A stretch of 64,000 nucleotides of DNA from Nemania diffusa (Eukaryota; Ascomycota; Sordariomycetes; Xylariales; Xylariaceae): positions 62,001-126,000 of the forward strand of contig JBBPUQ010000008.1 in assembly GCA_038501195.1 (NCBI GenBank), in the 5' to 3' direction. Each line of letters starts with the position of its first letter. Within the stretch, counting starts at the first letter, position 1. Below the pieces are notes generated by a model that searched no databases, was not told where the DNA came from, and saw nothing but the letters and a program-made list of their open reading frames with translations. The translations under genes were made by a program, and so were the position numbers. Positions 55,263-64,000 of this stretch are shown one piece after another.

Positions 55263-55376
55263 ATGGGACTAGAAACCCATGGTGATCTCCCTCGAGATGC
55301 CACACAGGAAGAAATTGACTCGCTTGTTCACGAAATTGCCGATATTCCTTTGACTGCTTGGCTATTGAGCTTTACC

Positions 55377-56020
55377 CAGCGCTACCCACAGGTAAAGTCA
55401 GTCAAATAATAGCCTCTTGACTTGTTTTACCTGAATTGATCGCAAAAAACGCTTGTTTAACTGACTTGCCTGAATCTATTGACTGGATTGATCAAGTTAA
55501 TTGACCAAGTAACTCAAGCAATGTACATAAAGCGTACAGATTGTAGAAAGCAAGGTAGGTAAGTAGGTGTAGGTAGGTGTAGGTAGGTAAGTAGGTAGGG
55601 TGGTAGGTAGGGTGGTAGGTAGGGTGGTAAATAGGGTGGTAAGTAGGGTGGTTAGTAGGGTGGTTGGTAGGTAAGGTAGTAGAATGTAGGCTAAGTAGAT
55701 GTAAGTGGCTAAGTTAGTGGCTAAGTAAGTGGCTAGGTAAGTGGCTTAATAGGTGGCTTAGTAGGTGGCTGTGTATGTGGCTGAATAAAAACAGGGTGCT
55801 ACCCAGCCTACCTAGGAAAAGAAGGCTTCTTTTTACTAAAAAAACAACAAAAAATATTTTTAAAAAAATAGGAAAATTAATTGGAAGTAATTGACAAGTA
55901 ACAAGTCAGGTAAAGAATTATTACTTTACCTGCAATCAATTTTAAAACGATTATTTGGACTGGATTGGGTCAATTAATTGACAGTCAGTCAAATAATTAC
56001 TTTACCTGTGGGTAGCGCTG
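55377..56020. mobile_element. Non-autonomous hAT-type transposon (MITE), 644 bp
   Basis: Terminal inverted repeats of 22 bp are perfect: 55,377-55,398 begins CAGCGCTACCCACAGG and 55,999-56,020 is its exact reverse complement. The 8-bp GCTTTACC flanks both ends (55,369-55,376 and 56,021-56,028) as a target duplication. An 8-bp duplication with CAG-starting repeats is the hAT superfamily signature. Subterminal copies of the TIR word TTTACCTG / CAGGTAAA (55,426-55,433, 55,907-55,914, 55,925-55,932) could be transposase binding sites, as in other hAT elements. No transposase frame exists, so movement would need an enzyme from elsewhere. The perfect ends and absence of RIP suggest recent or low-copy insertion. 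Confidence 0.9.
55554..55784. repeat. GTAG/GTGG minisatellite inside the hAT element
   Basis: Tandem GGTAGGTA words grade into TAGGGTGG units (about seven) and then AGTGGCTAAGT / AGGTGGCTTAGT units. The strand is strongly purine/G-rich with almost no C in the first 130 bp. It forms about a third of the element. Confidence 0.85.
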
Positions 56021-56259
56021 GCTTTACCGGTGCAGCCGCGCAATTCGCACGATTCGGAATCACAATAACATGGCGTGAGGTCTTACAAGATCGAGAACTA
56101 AGTAAAATAATAACCAGAACCATAGAGAACTACCTTCAAAACCCAAGAGGAAGCAGCCCTTCTCCCGGTGCTCTCGGCTTAGGCGAATCCAGAGCCTCCA
56201 TCATTCAGAATGCGTACCTGTTCTTCCAGTACCTTACTGAAGCTAGAATGACTTTGTAG

Positions 56260-57329
56260 GCGGACTGCTAAATAGATGCTACGTAGCTACAGCTAGGAGG
56301 GTGTGTTGAATTGGTGACATTTATACTATAATAATGTGTTGCACAATAATGATCTTTTGGCGCAGTGGTAAAGTCCAACAGACCTACGTAGCACGGTCTG
56401 GTGGGTGGTATGCATCGTCTACGAACCATTCGTCTTAGCCTGCACGGGCCGGTCGGCCCGACTTGTTGTCCAATCAATCTATGGCAATGGTCCAGTGCCT
56501 TGACACGATGCTCCATAGCTTGCATGTAAGCCAGAAGGAGTGTATCAGATAGTTGCGTCCGTCTGGTATGTAAGGCTGCGGCACAAGCTCAAAGACCAAT
56601 CTAGAGCATCCGTCGTAGACGTTGGTACTTGTGCCTCGTCAAATATCACACAGAAGTAAAAATACTTATAGGTTATTCCTGCTGGTCGTCCAGCCACATC
56701 ATTCTCTACCACAAGGTTCTGTGCGGTGTGTGGCTAGCTAACATGGGGTCGCTTTCGTGGTATGGGAGATGTAGAGCACCGAGAAGTATGGAGTAATTAA
56801 TAGGCGTAAACGCCTCTCAGCCGCCTTCCTAATAAAACTTGTACTTTGATGATGACGTTACTCCAGTATGTACAACCTAGGAATAGGGGACAAAAGCAGA
56901 AGGATGCGACTATTATGCGTATACTCTGCTTATGATCAACTGGTGCCAAAGTTGATCATATCTTCACTTTTCTTGTCAAAGTCGATACATAGATATGGCC
57001 AGTGATTATATATCGCGAGGCCTCGAAACAGCCGAAGCTCCTTAATACCTATCAAATAAGTCGAAGATCAAAGAATTTCAAGCCTAAGAAGCCAGAGAAA
57101 TCGCCTACCGAGATGATAGCTGTGTGAAAAGGCGCCCAGATAAATGCTAGGACTTTCTATATTTTAGACATTCACGAACAGGGTATTATTGGCCGTCTGG
57201 CCTGAGCGCATGCACGGGCATTGATTCTAACTTGAGTTACTATTTAAATTAAACACTATACCCTCAAAAGTTAAATGTCGTGACAGCCGTGAGCTTTAGT
57301 ACCTTGGCGACATCCCAGTGGGTAAATTG
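56260..57329. other. Intergenic region, no gene recognised
   Basis: Normal composition, without family-like reading frames. A 7-bp perfect palindromic stem CGGGCCG-GT-CGGCCCG lies at 56,445-56,460. A tRNA A-box-like word (TGGCGCAGTGGTAAAG) lies at about 56,358-56,373, without a B box or cloverleaf. It contains the 3' flank of the NLR-like gene on the minus strand. Confidence 0.5.
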
Positions 57330-60300
57330 TTAACGCCATAGGATACAAATCAAATCGTCGTATGTGCTATCCTTCGACGACAAGTCTCGATTGGTTGGTT
57401 TTCGCTTACGTAGAAGACGTTCTGCTTCTTCCCTCTTTGCACAAGCCTCTGTCTGGAACCTTGGTTCTTGCTCTAATGCTTCAGACAGCTTAAACAAACA
57501 GCGTACATGTTCGGCAAGAAGAGTCTTTTTTCCCCTGTCTGTAATAACTAAGGCGTCTCGGAGGTGCTTACTAGATGTCATTTTATTAATCTCGGTTCCA
57601 ATAGAGATAATAATAGTAGCTTACATCGCAGCTTCGAGGTAACCTCTATCTAGAGCCGTGCAGCCGAGGCGATACATGCACGCTGCGTTAAAAGGGTCGC
57701 TTCGCATCTGGTCGCCTTTCAGCCAGACATTTTGTGCTTCCAAGAAATAGTACTCTGCAAGCTCATAATTCCGCTCATGACGGCTAACAGTTCCAAGGCC
57801 GAAATATGTGCTGCAACCATTAGTTGTGAGGCTACGAAAGGTGATTGAACGGAAGAGAAACTGACTATGCAGCAACAGCCCAGTTATATGGTTCAATCGA
57901 CTCAACTTGTAGCAAGGCCCCGTCCATGAGCTCCCGGGCTTGATTCACTTCCCCAGACCAGACCAAACCCAAGCCCATACTGTTCATAATCTCCGCCGGC
58001 CATTCCCCCTTGTGGTCAGTCTGTAGATTCGACCATTCTTGGAAATGATCACGTGCCAATTCATGCCAGTGCGTCGCTTCGGTAAATCGATTTAAAGTCG
58101 CTAGTCCTGTTGCAACATTGTCTGCAGCCCACGAAGATTCTCGTGGGTTAAATGGAACGTCGCCCCGGCGGATGTTGTAGGACTCTTTCAACCACTTCAC
58201 TCCCTCTTCGGCCTTACCAAGACGGACAAGCAGCTGTCCTTGGTGTGAGGTTAGGGAACCTTCGAGACCTACTGTTTGCTCTGATTTTGGCAATGTATTA
58301 ATGGCCAACCTGTTAACCTCGAGAAGATCCGCCAACTCCTCGTACGAGTTAAGCTCCAACAAATATCTAAAATCATTATTTAGAACCAAGATCGTGATTT
58401 AGTTTTATTATGGCACAGAAAGAAAAGGCGTAGTACCTTTGACATGCATTATTGAGATCACAGTAAGTCTGCAATACCGAGAACTGGGGATTGCAATCAT
58501 GTTCCTCTCGAAAGCAATCTTTCAGGCTGATGACGTGTTGGAGATACAAAGCACAGCGATCCCACATGAGGTATAACTGGGCCACGTTAGCATCGCGGCG
58601 GGGGAAAGCTTGAGACACCAGAATCGTCGCATCGTTGAAAGCAATTTGTCTTTTCTCGAATCCCATGAAATACTTGAAAGAGGTTTGAACAAGGCGATGA
58701 AGCGAAAATGTTCGAGATAATTTGTCTCTCTTGATCAATGAGAGGGTAAGAAGATTCTCAATTGCTTCGGAGAACCTATTTTTTATGTTAAAAGTTAACT
58801 AATATGAGGGTGGAGACCTTACAGGAGAGAATTAGCGCAGAAACTCAACGATTCCGGTAAATCAGTGGCACACATCGGCTCAAAAAGTTCCTGGGGAATG
58901 CTGTCTGGCTCCAAGAAAGACATGGCTGCTAATATGCATTGACTCTTTGTGTCGAGAGACTTATATGATATCTCCCAAAGCGCGTTGATGGAACGATTAC
59001 CGGTGATCCCGTGGACTTCGCTTGGATGTTGATTGTAAAAGTTGAGGAATTCTGAGATCGATAAAGCACGTCGGTGAATCAAGCCAGCCATTGTAGAGAT
59101 GGCAAGAGCATGCCCACTCAACTTTTCAGAAAGTTGAAAAGCTGAAATGGTTTCATCTTTTTCAAGCTGCATACTAATGTCTGCCGATAGCAGATGGAGC
59201 AGGAATCTTAAACCGGTATTATTGTCCCAGTTTGCGATTTCCATCCCACAATCAGCCAGTTCGAAACCGAACACAGGGTTACGACAAGTGATGATAGCTT
59301 GACCCCTGCTAGCGAGAGGCCAGAAATCTCGAACTAAATCCAGGTCCTCAGCATTATCGTATACAATCAACCAGCGGCACTCTAGTAGTTATTAGCCTCT
59401 TGTATATAATCTAGACGATTTCTGACTAACGGGTATGCTGTAGCCAGTTCAAAACTAGTGCATGATTTTCGTTATGATCTCCCTGCTTAGCATCTGGTAA
59501 TCCGAGTCGCATAGCAATATCTGTGAAACTCTGTCGAATAGAAACAAGCTTTTCGCTATGAACCCAAAATAGAGCATCGAGGTCCTCCTGGCGCAATTTC
59601 TGTTCAGCATATCTTAGGGCAATGGTGCTCTTACCTACTCCACCAAGACCATGGATTGCCAACGAGCTGAAGCTAGTGGAAGTGTCAATTCTGCTAAAAT
59701 ACTGGTCCATTTTCTCAATAACGTCTACGCGGTCGAAAAAGCGGAACGTCCTAATCGGCGGCAGGATAATGCATGGAAGCTTAGCTTGGCCCTCTAACAA
59801 TGGCACAAGGGAAGTTATTTTAAAGAAGCTGGAAGTAGTGGCTTGGCTCGCTCTTTTCCCGTGGCCTTGCTCTGCAGTGTGACCAGTGGCCTGGCTCAGC
59901 TTTTCTGAGCGCGATAACGACTGATCGACTTGCTTGGCAACGGATGAGTATTTTTCCTCAAGAGGCTTCCAGTCATCTGGCAAAAGAGGGAAGTTAGCTC
60001 ACACAATGAATCAAGGGCGATGGCGATTACGGGGGTCTTACCAGGTACCGAATCCACTGGCAAATCATTTCGCATGAAGTTGATCACATAAGTCAAAAAA
60101 TTCAGCAATGCAATGCTGGATTCGATACACGACTCTTGGAGCTCTACAGAAAATGTTTCTGCTCGGCTAAAGCAGCTATTGAGAAGACTCATTTTATAGA
60201 AGAAATCAGAAATCATACGACAGGTTCGTGATACCGCCGGTTTCTCGTCTCGGAGAATCTGTATAGCGCAAATTAGTCTTGATATAACGAAAAGATGTGA

Positions 60301-60567
60301 TAAATGCATGTAAACCTTGATGGTCAACCAGATCAAGCCCCATAAGACTGATGGGCTGATCTTAGAACTGGTCTTAAATATCCATGTATCCGTGAAGACC
60401 TTCAACTTTGCCAAACCGGGTTCGAGGACTGCGAATTCTGTAAAGGTCGACTCGTCACCGCACTGGTCGTGCAGCATATCCCAGAGGTCGTCCCAAGCAC
60501 CATAGTCAAGCACTTGACGAAGGTCATTGGGCTCCAACTGGCCACGGCAAGAACTGACCGTTGACAT
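57330..60567 (-). CDS. NLR-like STAND protein: DUF7708-like, NB-ARC, TPR
   Basis: Eight exons (60,316-60,567; 60,042-60,258; 59,431-59,976; 58,823-59,381; 58,437-58,775; 57,866-58,366; 57,625-57,810; 57,330-57,570) join in frame to 946 aa; introns are 47-70 bp. Residues 1-150, with SPSVLWGLIWLTIK, resemble the fungal DUF7708 N-terminal domain. NB-ARC follows: RFFDR 235, P-loop GLGGVGKST 266-274, Walker B LIVYDNAED 343-351, ITCR sensor 369-372, GHALA (GLPLA-like) 428-432. A winged-helix region ends in HRLVQ 551-555, the MHD-like position. TPR repeats run from about 638 to 930. Such proteins are ATP/ADP-switched sensors, in fungi tied to non-self recognition and regulated cell death; the ligand and effector are unknown. 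No stop, frameshift or missing motif was found, so it looks functional. The first domain assignment is the least certain. Confidence 0.9.
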
Positions 60568-60945
60568 CCATTTCTCTACTAGTATCCGTTCTCTGTGACA
60601 ATATAAGTAACTATTGTAGGCGCAGCACTCGAAGAATTGACGCGATTACATTTGAGAGCCCTCCATTAGATCAAAGAATCCGTCGCTCCCTGCTGCAAAC
60701 GGATGTATTGATAAAATAACGAATAGAACAATTTACAACCTGAGACTACACTTAACCTAGATGTTAGGTGGGAGTTGTAGCCGATAGAAAGTGAAGTAAG
60801 GGGGGACAGAGCAAACAAGCTCAGGCGGGGGAAGTGGAGAAATTAAATCTTGAAGTACTTAGGTGCGGACGTAAAAAAGGCAAGCCTCAGAGATTGGCTA
60901 TAGAGAACTTCGTAGGTCAAGGCTGGAAAGTAATTGGTTTAGCTT
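60568..60945. other. 5' region of the NLR-like gene
   Basis: Normal-GC intergenic sequence upstream of the ATG at 60,567. It presumably contains the promoter and 5' leader; no specific site could be supported. Confidence 0.45.
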
Positions 60946-60949
60946 ATTA

Positions 60950-61240
60950 TAAAGCAATATTACTGGTTTTTATTTGAAATTTGATTGAAAATATAACTTA
61001 ATAACTTTTTTAAAAAAGTGATATTATTAACTTTATAAATATTAATAATTAAAATATAAAAAATAAATTTATTTTATAATATTTATAAATTAAAATTAAT
61101 TATACTAGTTTTTAATTAATTTATTATTTATATATTTTACTAATTTGTTTTAATTTATTTTAATTCGTTTTAATTTGTTTTAATTTGTTTTAATTTGTTT
61201 TAATTTGTTTTAATTTGTAAAAAAATAAACAAGCACATAT
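60950..61240. repeat. Isolated AT-rich island with 10-bp tandem repeat
   Basis: A sharply bounded ~290-bp patch of desert-like composition between two intact genes. At 61,141-61,218 it carries about eight tandem copies of TTTTAATTTG (with TTTATTTTAA and TTCG variants). It looks like a small RIP-mutated repeat remnant. No inverted or direct termini were found. Confidence 0.65.
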
Positions 61241-61373
61241 TTATATAATCTTACATCGCCATTTAAAGCATTGCTACTATATTTTCTTTAATCCCTATGT
61301 GACACCATCGCTCACCAAAATCTGGCGCTTAAGGGACAACCGAGCGACTGGTGCAACCTCTATCCCTTTACTC

Positions 61374-63240
61374 CTAGACATTATTCTTCCCTGTCCAGCT
61401 TGTGTTCAATTGGGTGACCGGCAGATTGAATGGCTGCGGCCCGTTCTTGTTGACTTTCGATAGCTCTTCGAACACGTGAGCAACGCGTAGAAGAACCCCG
61501 TCCGAGAAAGCCTTAGTAATAAATGTAATAGAGTAACTAACCTGATTAGCAGAGAAGACCAGACAGAACCGTAGAGGTTAGTACTCACGGCATTCCAGGG
61601 GCGATTCTGACCAGGTGTGGCTCACAGTCCTCAAGCTGGATAGCAGTGTTCTCGGGATAGAAACCCAAAGGAACACCAATCACAGGAAACCCCATCTTTG
61701 CAGCCAGGTCATTCCCAATGCCAAAAGAAGATGGGACGACAAGAACGTCAAGGTTGTACTTGTCCATTGCCCCGAGAATGCCTCCTTCACCACCAAAGAA
61801 GCGTTCCTGCTCGACCATCTTGTTATATTTCTCGCTCTCAACATCAACCCCTTCCGCTTGCGTCCACAGGAATTTTCCAATATCTCGGCTCGGGTATTCT
61901 TCCTCTTTGTGTCTCTTCGTAAACTCGATGATGTCTTCCGCGGCTTGAATGTCATGTGGATTATTCTCAACTGTGCTTAGATAACGCACAATATCTCGTT
62001 TGAACTCCGAGGATCTCACGATCCCTTTGACTTGCTGGTTAAGCTTTTTGAACTCGTCAGCAGCAGGGAAATCAGCATTGTCAATAACTTGTGCACCCGC
62101 AGAGGCTAATGTCCGCAACGCTGCTTCAAATGAAACCATGATGGGAGATGTCGGGTTGGCAGGAAAACTGTTGCGAGGAACGCCGACAGTAACGCCACTC
62201 AAATCAGTTCCACTGCAGAATTTTACGAAGTCCGGGATTTCTTTGAATGGAATGTTCCATGTCCTTTCATCACGTTCGCTTCTTCCCGCCATGTTGTTGA
62301 GCATGTAGGCGGCATCTTTTACCGTTCGCGTGAGTGTACCGATGACATCTTGTCGGCTTGATATTGGGATTGTGCCATCATTGGGGACGAGACCGCGACT
62401 CGGCTTCAGTCCAACGACGCTGTTAAACTCTGCAGGCTCTAAAATGCTATTGAATGTCTCCAATAGTATTAGATATAATTGCCAACGGTGTTAGAGAAGG
62501 GAGATGGAATATGGAGTCACCTCAGTGCCAATGGCTGCAGCCGACAACCCAAGAGCGACAGCCACGGCCGAGCCAGAACTGCTTCCTTCAGGAGTAGAGT
62601 TTGGATAGTATGCTCCGAGTGTCTGGCCGCCCCTGGGACTCCAGCCCGCGCTAACGTTCAGGCCTCTGAAATTGCCCCATTCCGAAAGGTTGGTTTTTCC
62701 AAGAATGACTGCGCCAGCGGCTCGTAAAGTGGAAACCACCGAGGATTCAACAATCGGCTTGGCGCCGAGAAGTGCATACGAACCAGCTGAAACATCCAAA
62801 TTGTCTTTTGTTGCGATGTTGTCTTTAACTAGAATAGGGATTCCATGTAGAGGCCTTCAAAGCATTATAAGTATTAAGAGCGTTAGCCTAGGATAGAGGG
62901 GCAACCGCACCCTCTGCTCCCCTTCTCCCTGCGTTCCTGGTCTAATGCCAATGCGAGACTTAGAGCATCAGGATTGAGCTGTAAGACGGCCTTAAACTCC
63001 GATGCCTCCTCGATCCGGGAAGTATAGGCTCTGACGAGATCGACCGAGGTAATGTCGCCTGCGTTGAGATGCCTGGAAAGCTGTTCGACGGTGACGTTCG
63101 CCAAGGACGGGATACTGCGACGCCCTAAGTGTATGTGTAAGCAACTAGACCCAAGCAAGATGTTTTCCGTACTTACCTGACTGCTTGACGTCAATTTCTC
63201 GCGGAGAGCGCCTCCAAAGATGCGAAGATGGGGATTGCAT
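61374..63240 (-). CDS. Amidase-signature family hydrolase
   Basis: Clear exons are 63,177-63,240, 62,911-63,124, 62,521-62,854 and 61,589-62,457. They encode an amidase-signature core with Ser-cisSer-Lys triad: Lys103 in PILVKDN, cis-Ser184 in EGSSSGSAVA, nucleophile Ser208 in GTETFNSI. The family hydrolyses amides (acetamide, fatty or aryl amides, Gln-tRNA amidation subunit A); the substrate is unknown. The C-terminus is ambiguous. Family-like sequence (PFCLVFSANQ, then AFSDGVLLRVAHVFEELSK, stop 61,374) needs removal of 19 bp (61,570-61,588, GTGAGTACTAAC..., no AG acceptor) and 30 bp (61,512-61,541), giving 548 aa. A conventional 47-bp intron (61,542-61,588) keeps frame but gives an unrelated tail ending at 61,406 (538 aa). 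The gene may therefore be damaged at its 3' end. It is divergent from the isochorismatase-like gene. Confidence 0.85.
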
Positions 63241-63738
63241 AGCTAATAATATGACTAGGCATATGATACCACCAAGTAGTTGATGTAACAAAGTAGTACT
63301 TGGGAATTCCATATATTAGGTTTAGGGCATGAGCAAGGAAACCTCAACCTATATCGCGAATCTAGCAACGCAGGGGACGGATAGTGGGCCAAAACAAAGT
63401 GGGGAATCTGTCTAACCTCTGATTTTCGGATGCCCGACTTGTAAGTACCTAAAGTTATGTATACTGTACTCTGTACAGCGACACACCGCTTTCATAAGCC
63501 CGCGTCAATCGATCATGTTCAGTCCCCACGCAACTTCCATGATCTACACTTGGACCTTCTCCATCTGGAACTTGTGCTTTTCATATCAGTACTCTAGGGG
63601 TGTGAATTGCATCCCTGGGATATTAGATGGGTAGGGTTAAATTCAGTCACATCTCACATACGACCATTTGGCACTGGCTCGGCGGATGGTATTCATCCAG
63701 TGTCAAGTTGAATCAATGGTACGCATACCTCGTGATAG
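63241..63738. promoter_or_regulatory. Probable shared (bidirectional) promoter region
   Basis: About 500 bp separates the start of the amidase (minus) from the first recognisable isochorismatase-like sequence (plus). No other coding sequence is convincing. A shared promoter is inferred from geometry only. An unrecognised short first exon of the plus-strand gene could also lie here. Confidence 0.4.
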
Positions 63739-64000
63739 TGTGCAGACAGGACTTACGTGGTTGACTCTTCGCGCAACTTCTGGCTATGGGACACTCGATC
63801 TTGCAAATCCTGCTGCACCTCTAATAAAACCGATATTATTCCTGAATTGCGAGATCAGCATGTATATATCGACCCGCTCCAAACTGCGTTTGTCACCATT
63901 GACATACAGAACTACTCTTTAAGGAGTGCGTTAGGGGTCAACGTGGCCCTAACAGTGCTCAAGGCCGAAGAAACACTGATCTCGAGAAATGAAAACCAAC
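63739..64000 (+). CDS. Isochorismatase-like cysteine hydrolase, 5' part, cut by window end
   Basis: One open frame from 63,739 to the window end contains TYVVDSSRNFWLWD and then HVYIDPLQTAFVTIDIQNYS followed by LRSALG, matching the N-terminus of fungal isochorismatase-family hydrolases; the Asp of TIDIQN (DMQN in most members) is the expected catalytic acid, the Lys and Cys lie beyond the window. Between these blocks the family-like words DLANPAAP appear in the next frame (63,797-63,820), so two compensating small indels, or chance, are possible; no GT donor exists there for an intron. The start codon was not identified; a short upstream exon is likely. Relatives cleave isochorismate, nicotinamide, ureidoacrylate or other amides. 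It may be functional or a decaying copy. Confidence 0.5.

Larger units (their letters stand above)
55263..56259 (+). pseudogene. PTR2/POT peptide transporter, N-terminal relic split by a transposon
   Basis: From ATG 55,263 the frame gives 38 codons ending in the segment IPLTAWLLSFT, then a 644-bp element. After the second copy of the 8-bp duplication, at 56,029, the same frame resumes with GAAAQFARFGITITW, ENYLQNPRG, PGALGLGESRAS and IQNAYLFFQYLT and stops at 56,257-56,259. Those blocks are the conserved N-terminus and first membrane helices of fungal proton-coupled di/tripeptide transporters, normally about 600 aa. Only about 114 residues are present here; nothing downstream continues the family. 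Fifteen extra residues (VLQDRELSKIITRTI) may be a retained intron relic (GTGAGG donor, AACCAG acceptor) but its length does not keep frame. It cannot make a working transporter. Confidence 0.8.

Noticed and set aside
56350..56420. tRNA-like A box (TGGCGCAGTGGTAAAG)
   Set aside because: No B box, no acceptor stem and no cloverleaf could be drawn; at most a chance match or a tRNA-derived relic.
59622..60505. Plus-strand open frames across the NLR-like gene
   Set aside because: Antisense shadows of exons that carry NB-ARC and DUF7708-like sequence.
61615..62308. Several plus-strand open frames across the amidase
   Set aside because: They lie antisense to well-supported coding exons and have no family features.
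63660..64000. Minus-strand coding possibility with a GTAAGT donor near 63,757
   Set aside because: The minus frame reads only short anonymous segments, whereas the plus strand carries isochorismatase-family blocks.

Overview
The window looks like a piece of a filamentous ascomycete (Pezizomycotina) genome with a two-compartment structure. Evidence: genes split by many 47-70 bp introns with GTRAGT-like donors and CTAAC/CTAAT branch sites, fungal-type gene families (DUF7708-like/NB-ARC/TPR protein, PTR2-type transporter relic, fungal amidase), and a long desert of almost pure A+T whose repeat copies differ only by C/T and G/A transitions where compared, as expected of repeat-induced point mutation (RIP).

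Positions 1 to about 53,230 are the AT desert. I see no gene in it. It is built from layered, mutated mobile elements: an LTR-type family A (a shortened copy at 1,272-4,305, a long copy at 28,791-36,800, fragments at 1-660 and 5,440-5,810); an LTR retrotransposon family with exactly 308-bp LTRs, present twice (RT1 11,956-17,871; RT2 43,662-49,569), each with a matching 5-bp target duplication; an older LTR-like element E (38,688-51,308) into which RT2 is nested; a duplicated ~2-kb sequence D, one copy split by RT1 while the other copy (25,133-27,260) preserves the empty insertion site; a 1,462-bp higher-order tandem repeat (7,066-11,125); and several smaller satellites. Families A and RT share a colinear internal core.

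At about 53,230 composition changes abruptly to ordinary GC. The gene compartment (53,498-64,000) holds, in order: a proline-iminopeptidase-like alpha/beta hydrolase (minus, 2 exons, 310 aa); a truncated relic of a PTR2/POT peptide transporter (plus) split by a 644-bp non-autonomous hAT-type transposon with perfect 22-bp inverted repeats and an 8-bp target duplication; a complete 8-exon NLR-like protein of 946 aa (DUF7708-like, NB-ARC, TPR; minus); a small isolated AT-rich island; an amidase-signature hydrolase (minus) whose C-terminal exons are hard to join with normal introns; and, divergent from it, the start of an isochorismatase-like hydrolase that may be frameshifted (plus, cut by the window end).

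The genes form no obvious pathway. The peptidase, the transporter relic, the amidase and the isochorismatase-like hydrolase would all fit scavenging of peptide or amide nitrogen, but that is inference. The NLR-like gene beside a RIP-mutated repeat block is a setting often seen for fast-evolving fungal self/non-self recognition genes. All exon coordinates were worked out by hand from splice signals and frame; family names rest on motif recognition, not on a database search.
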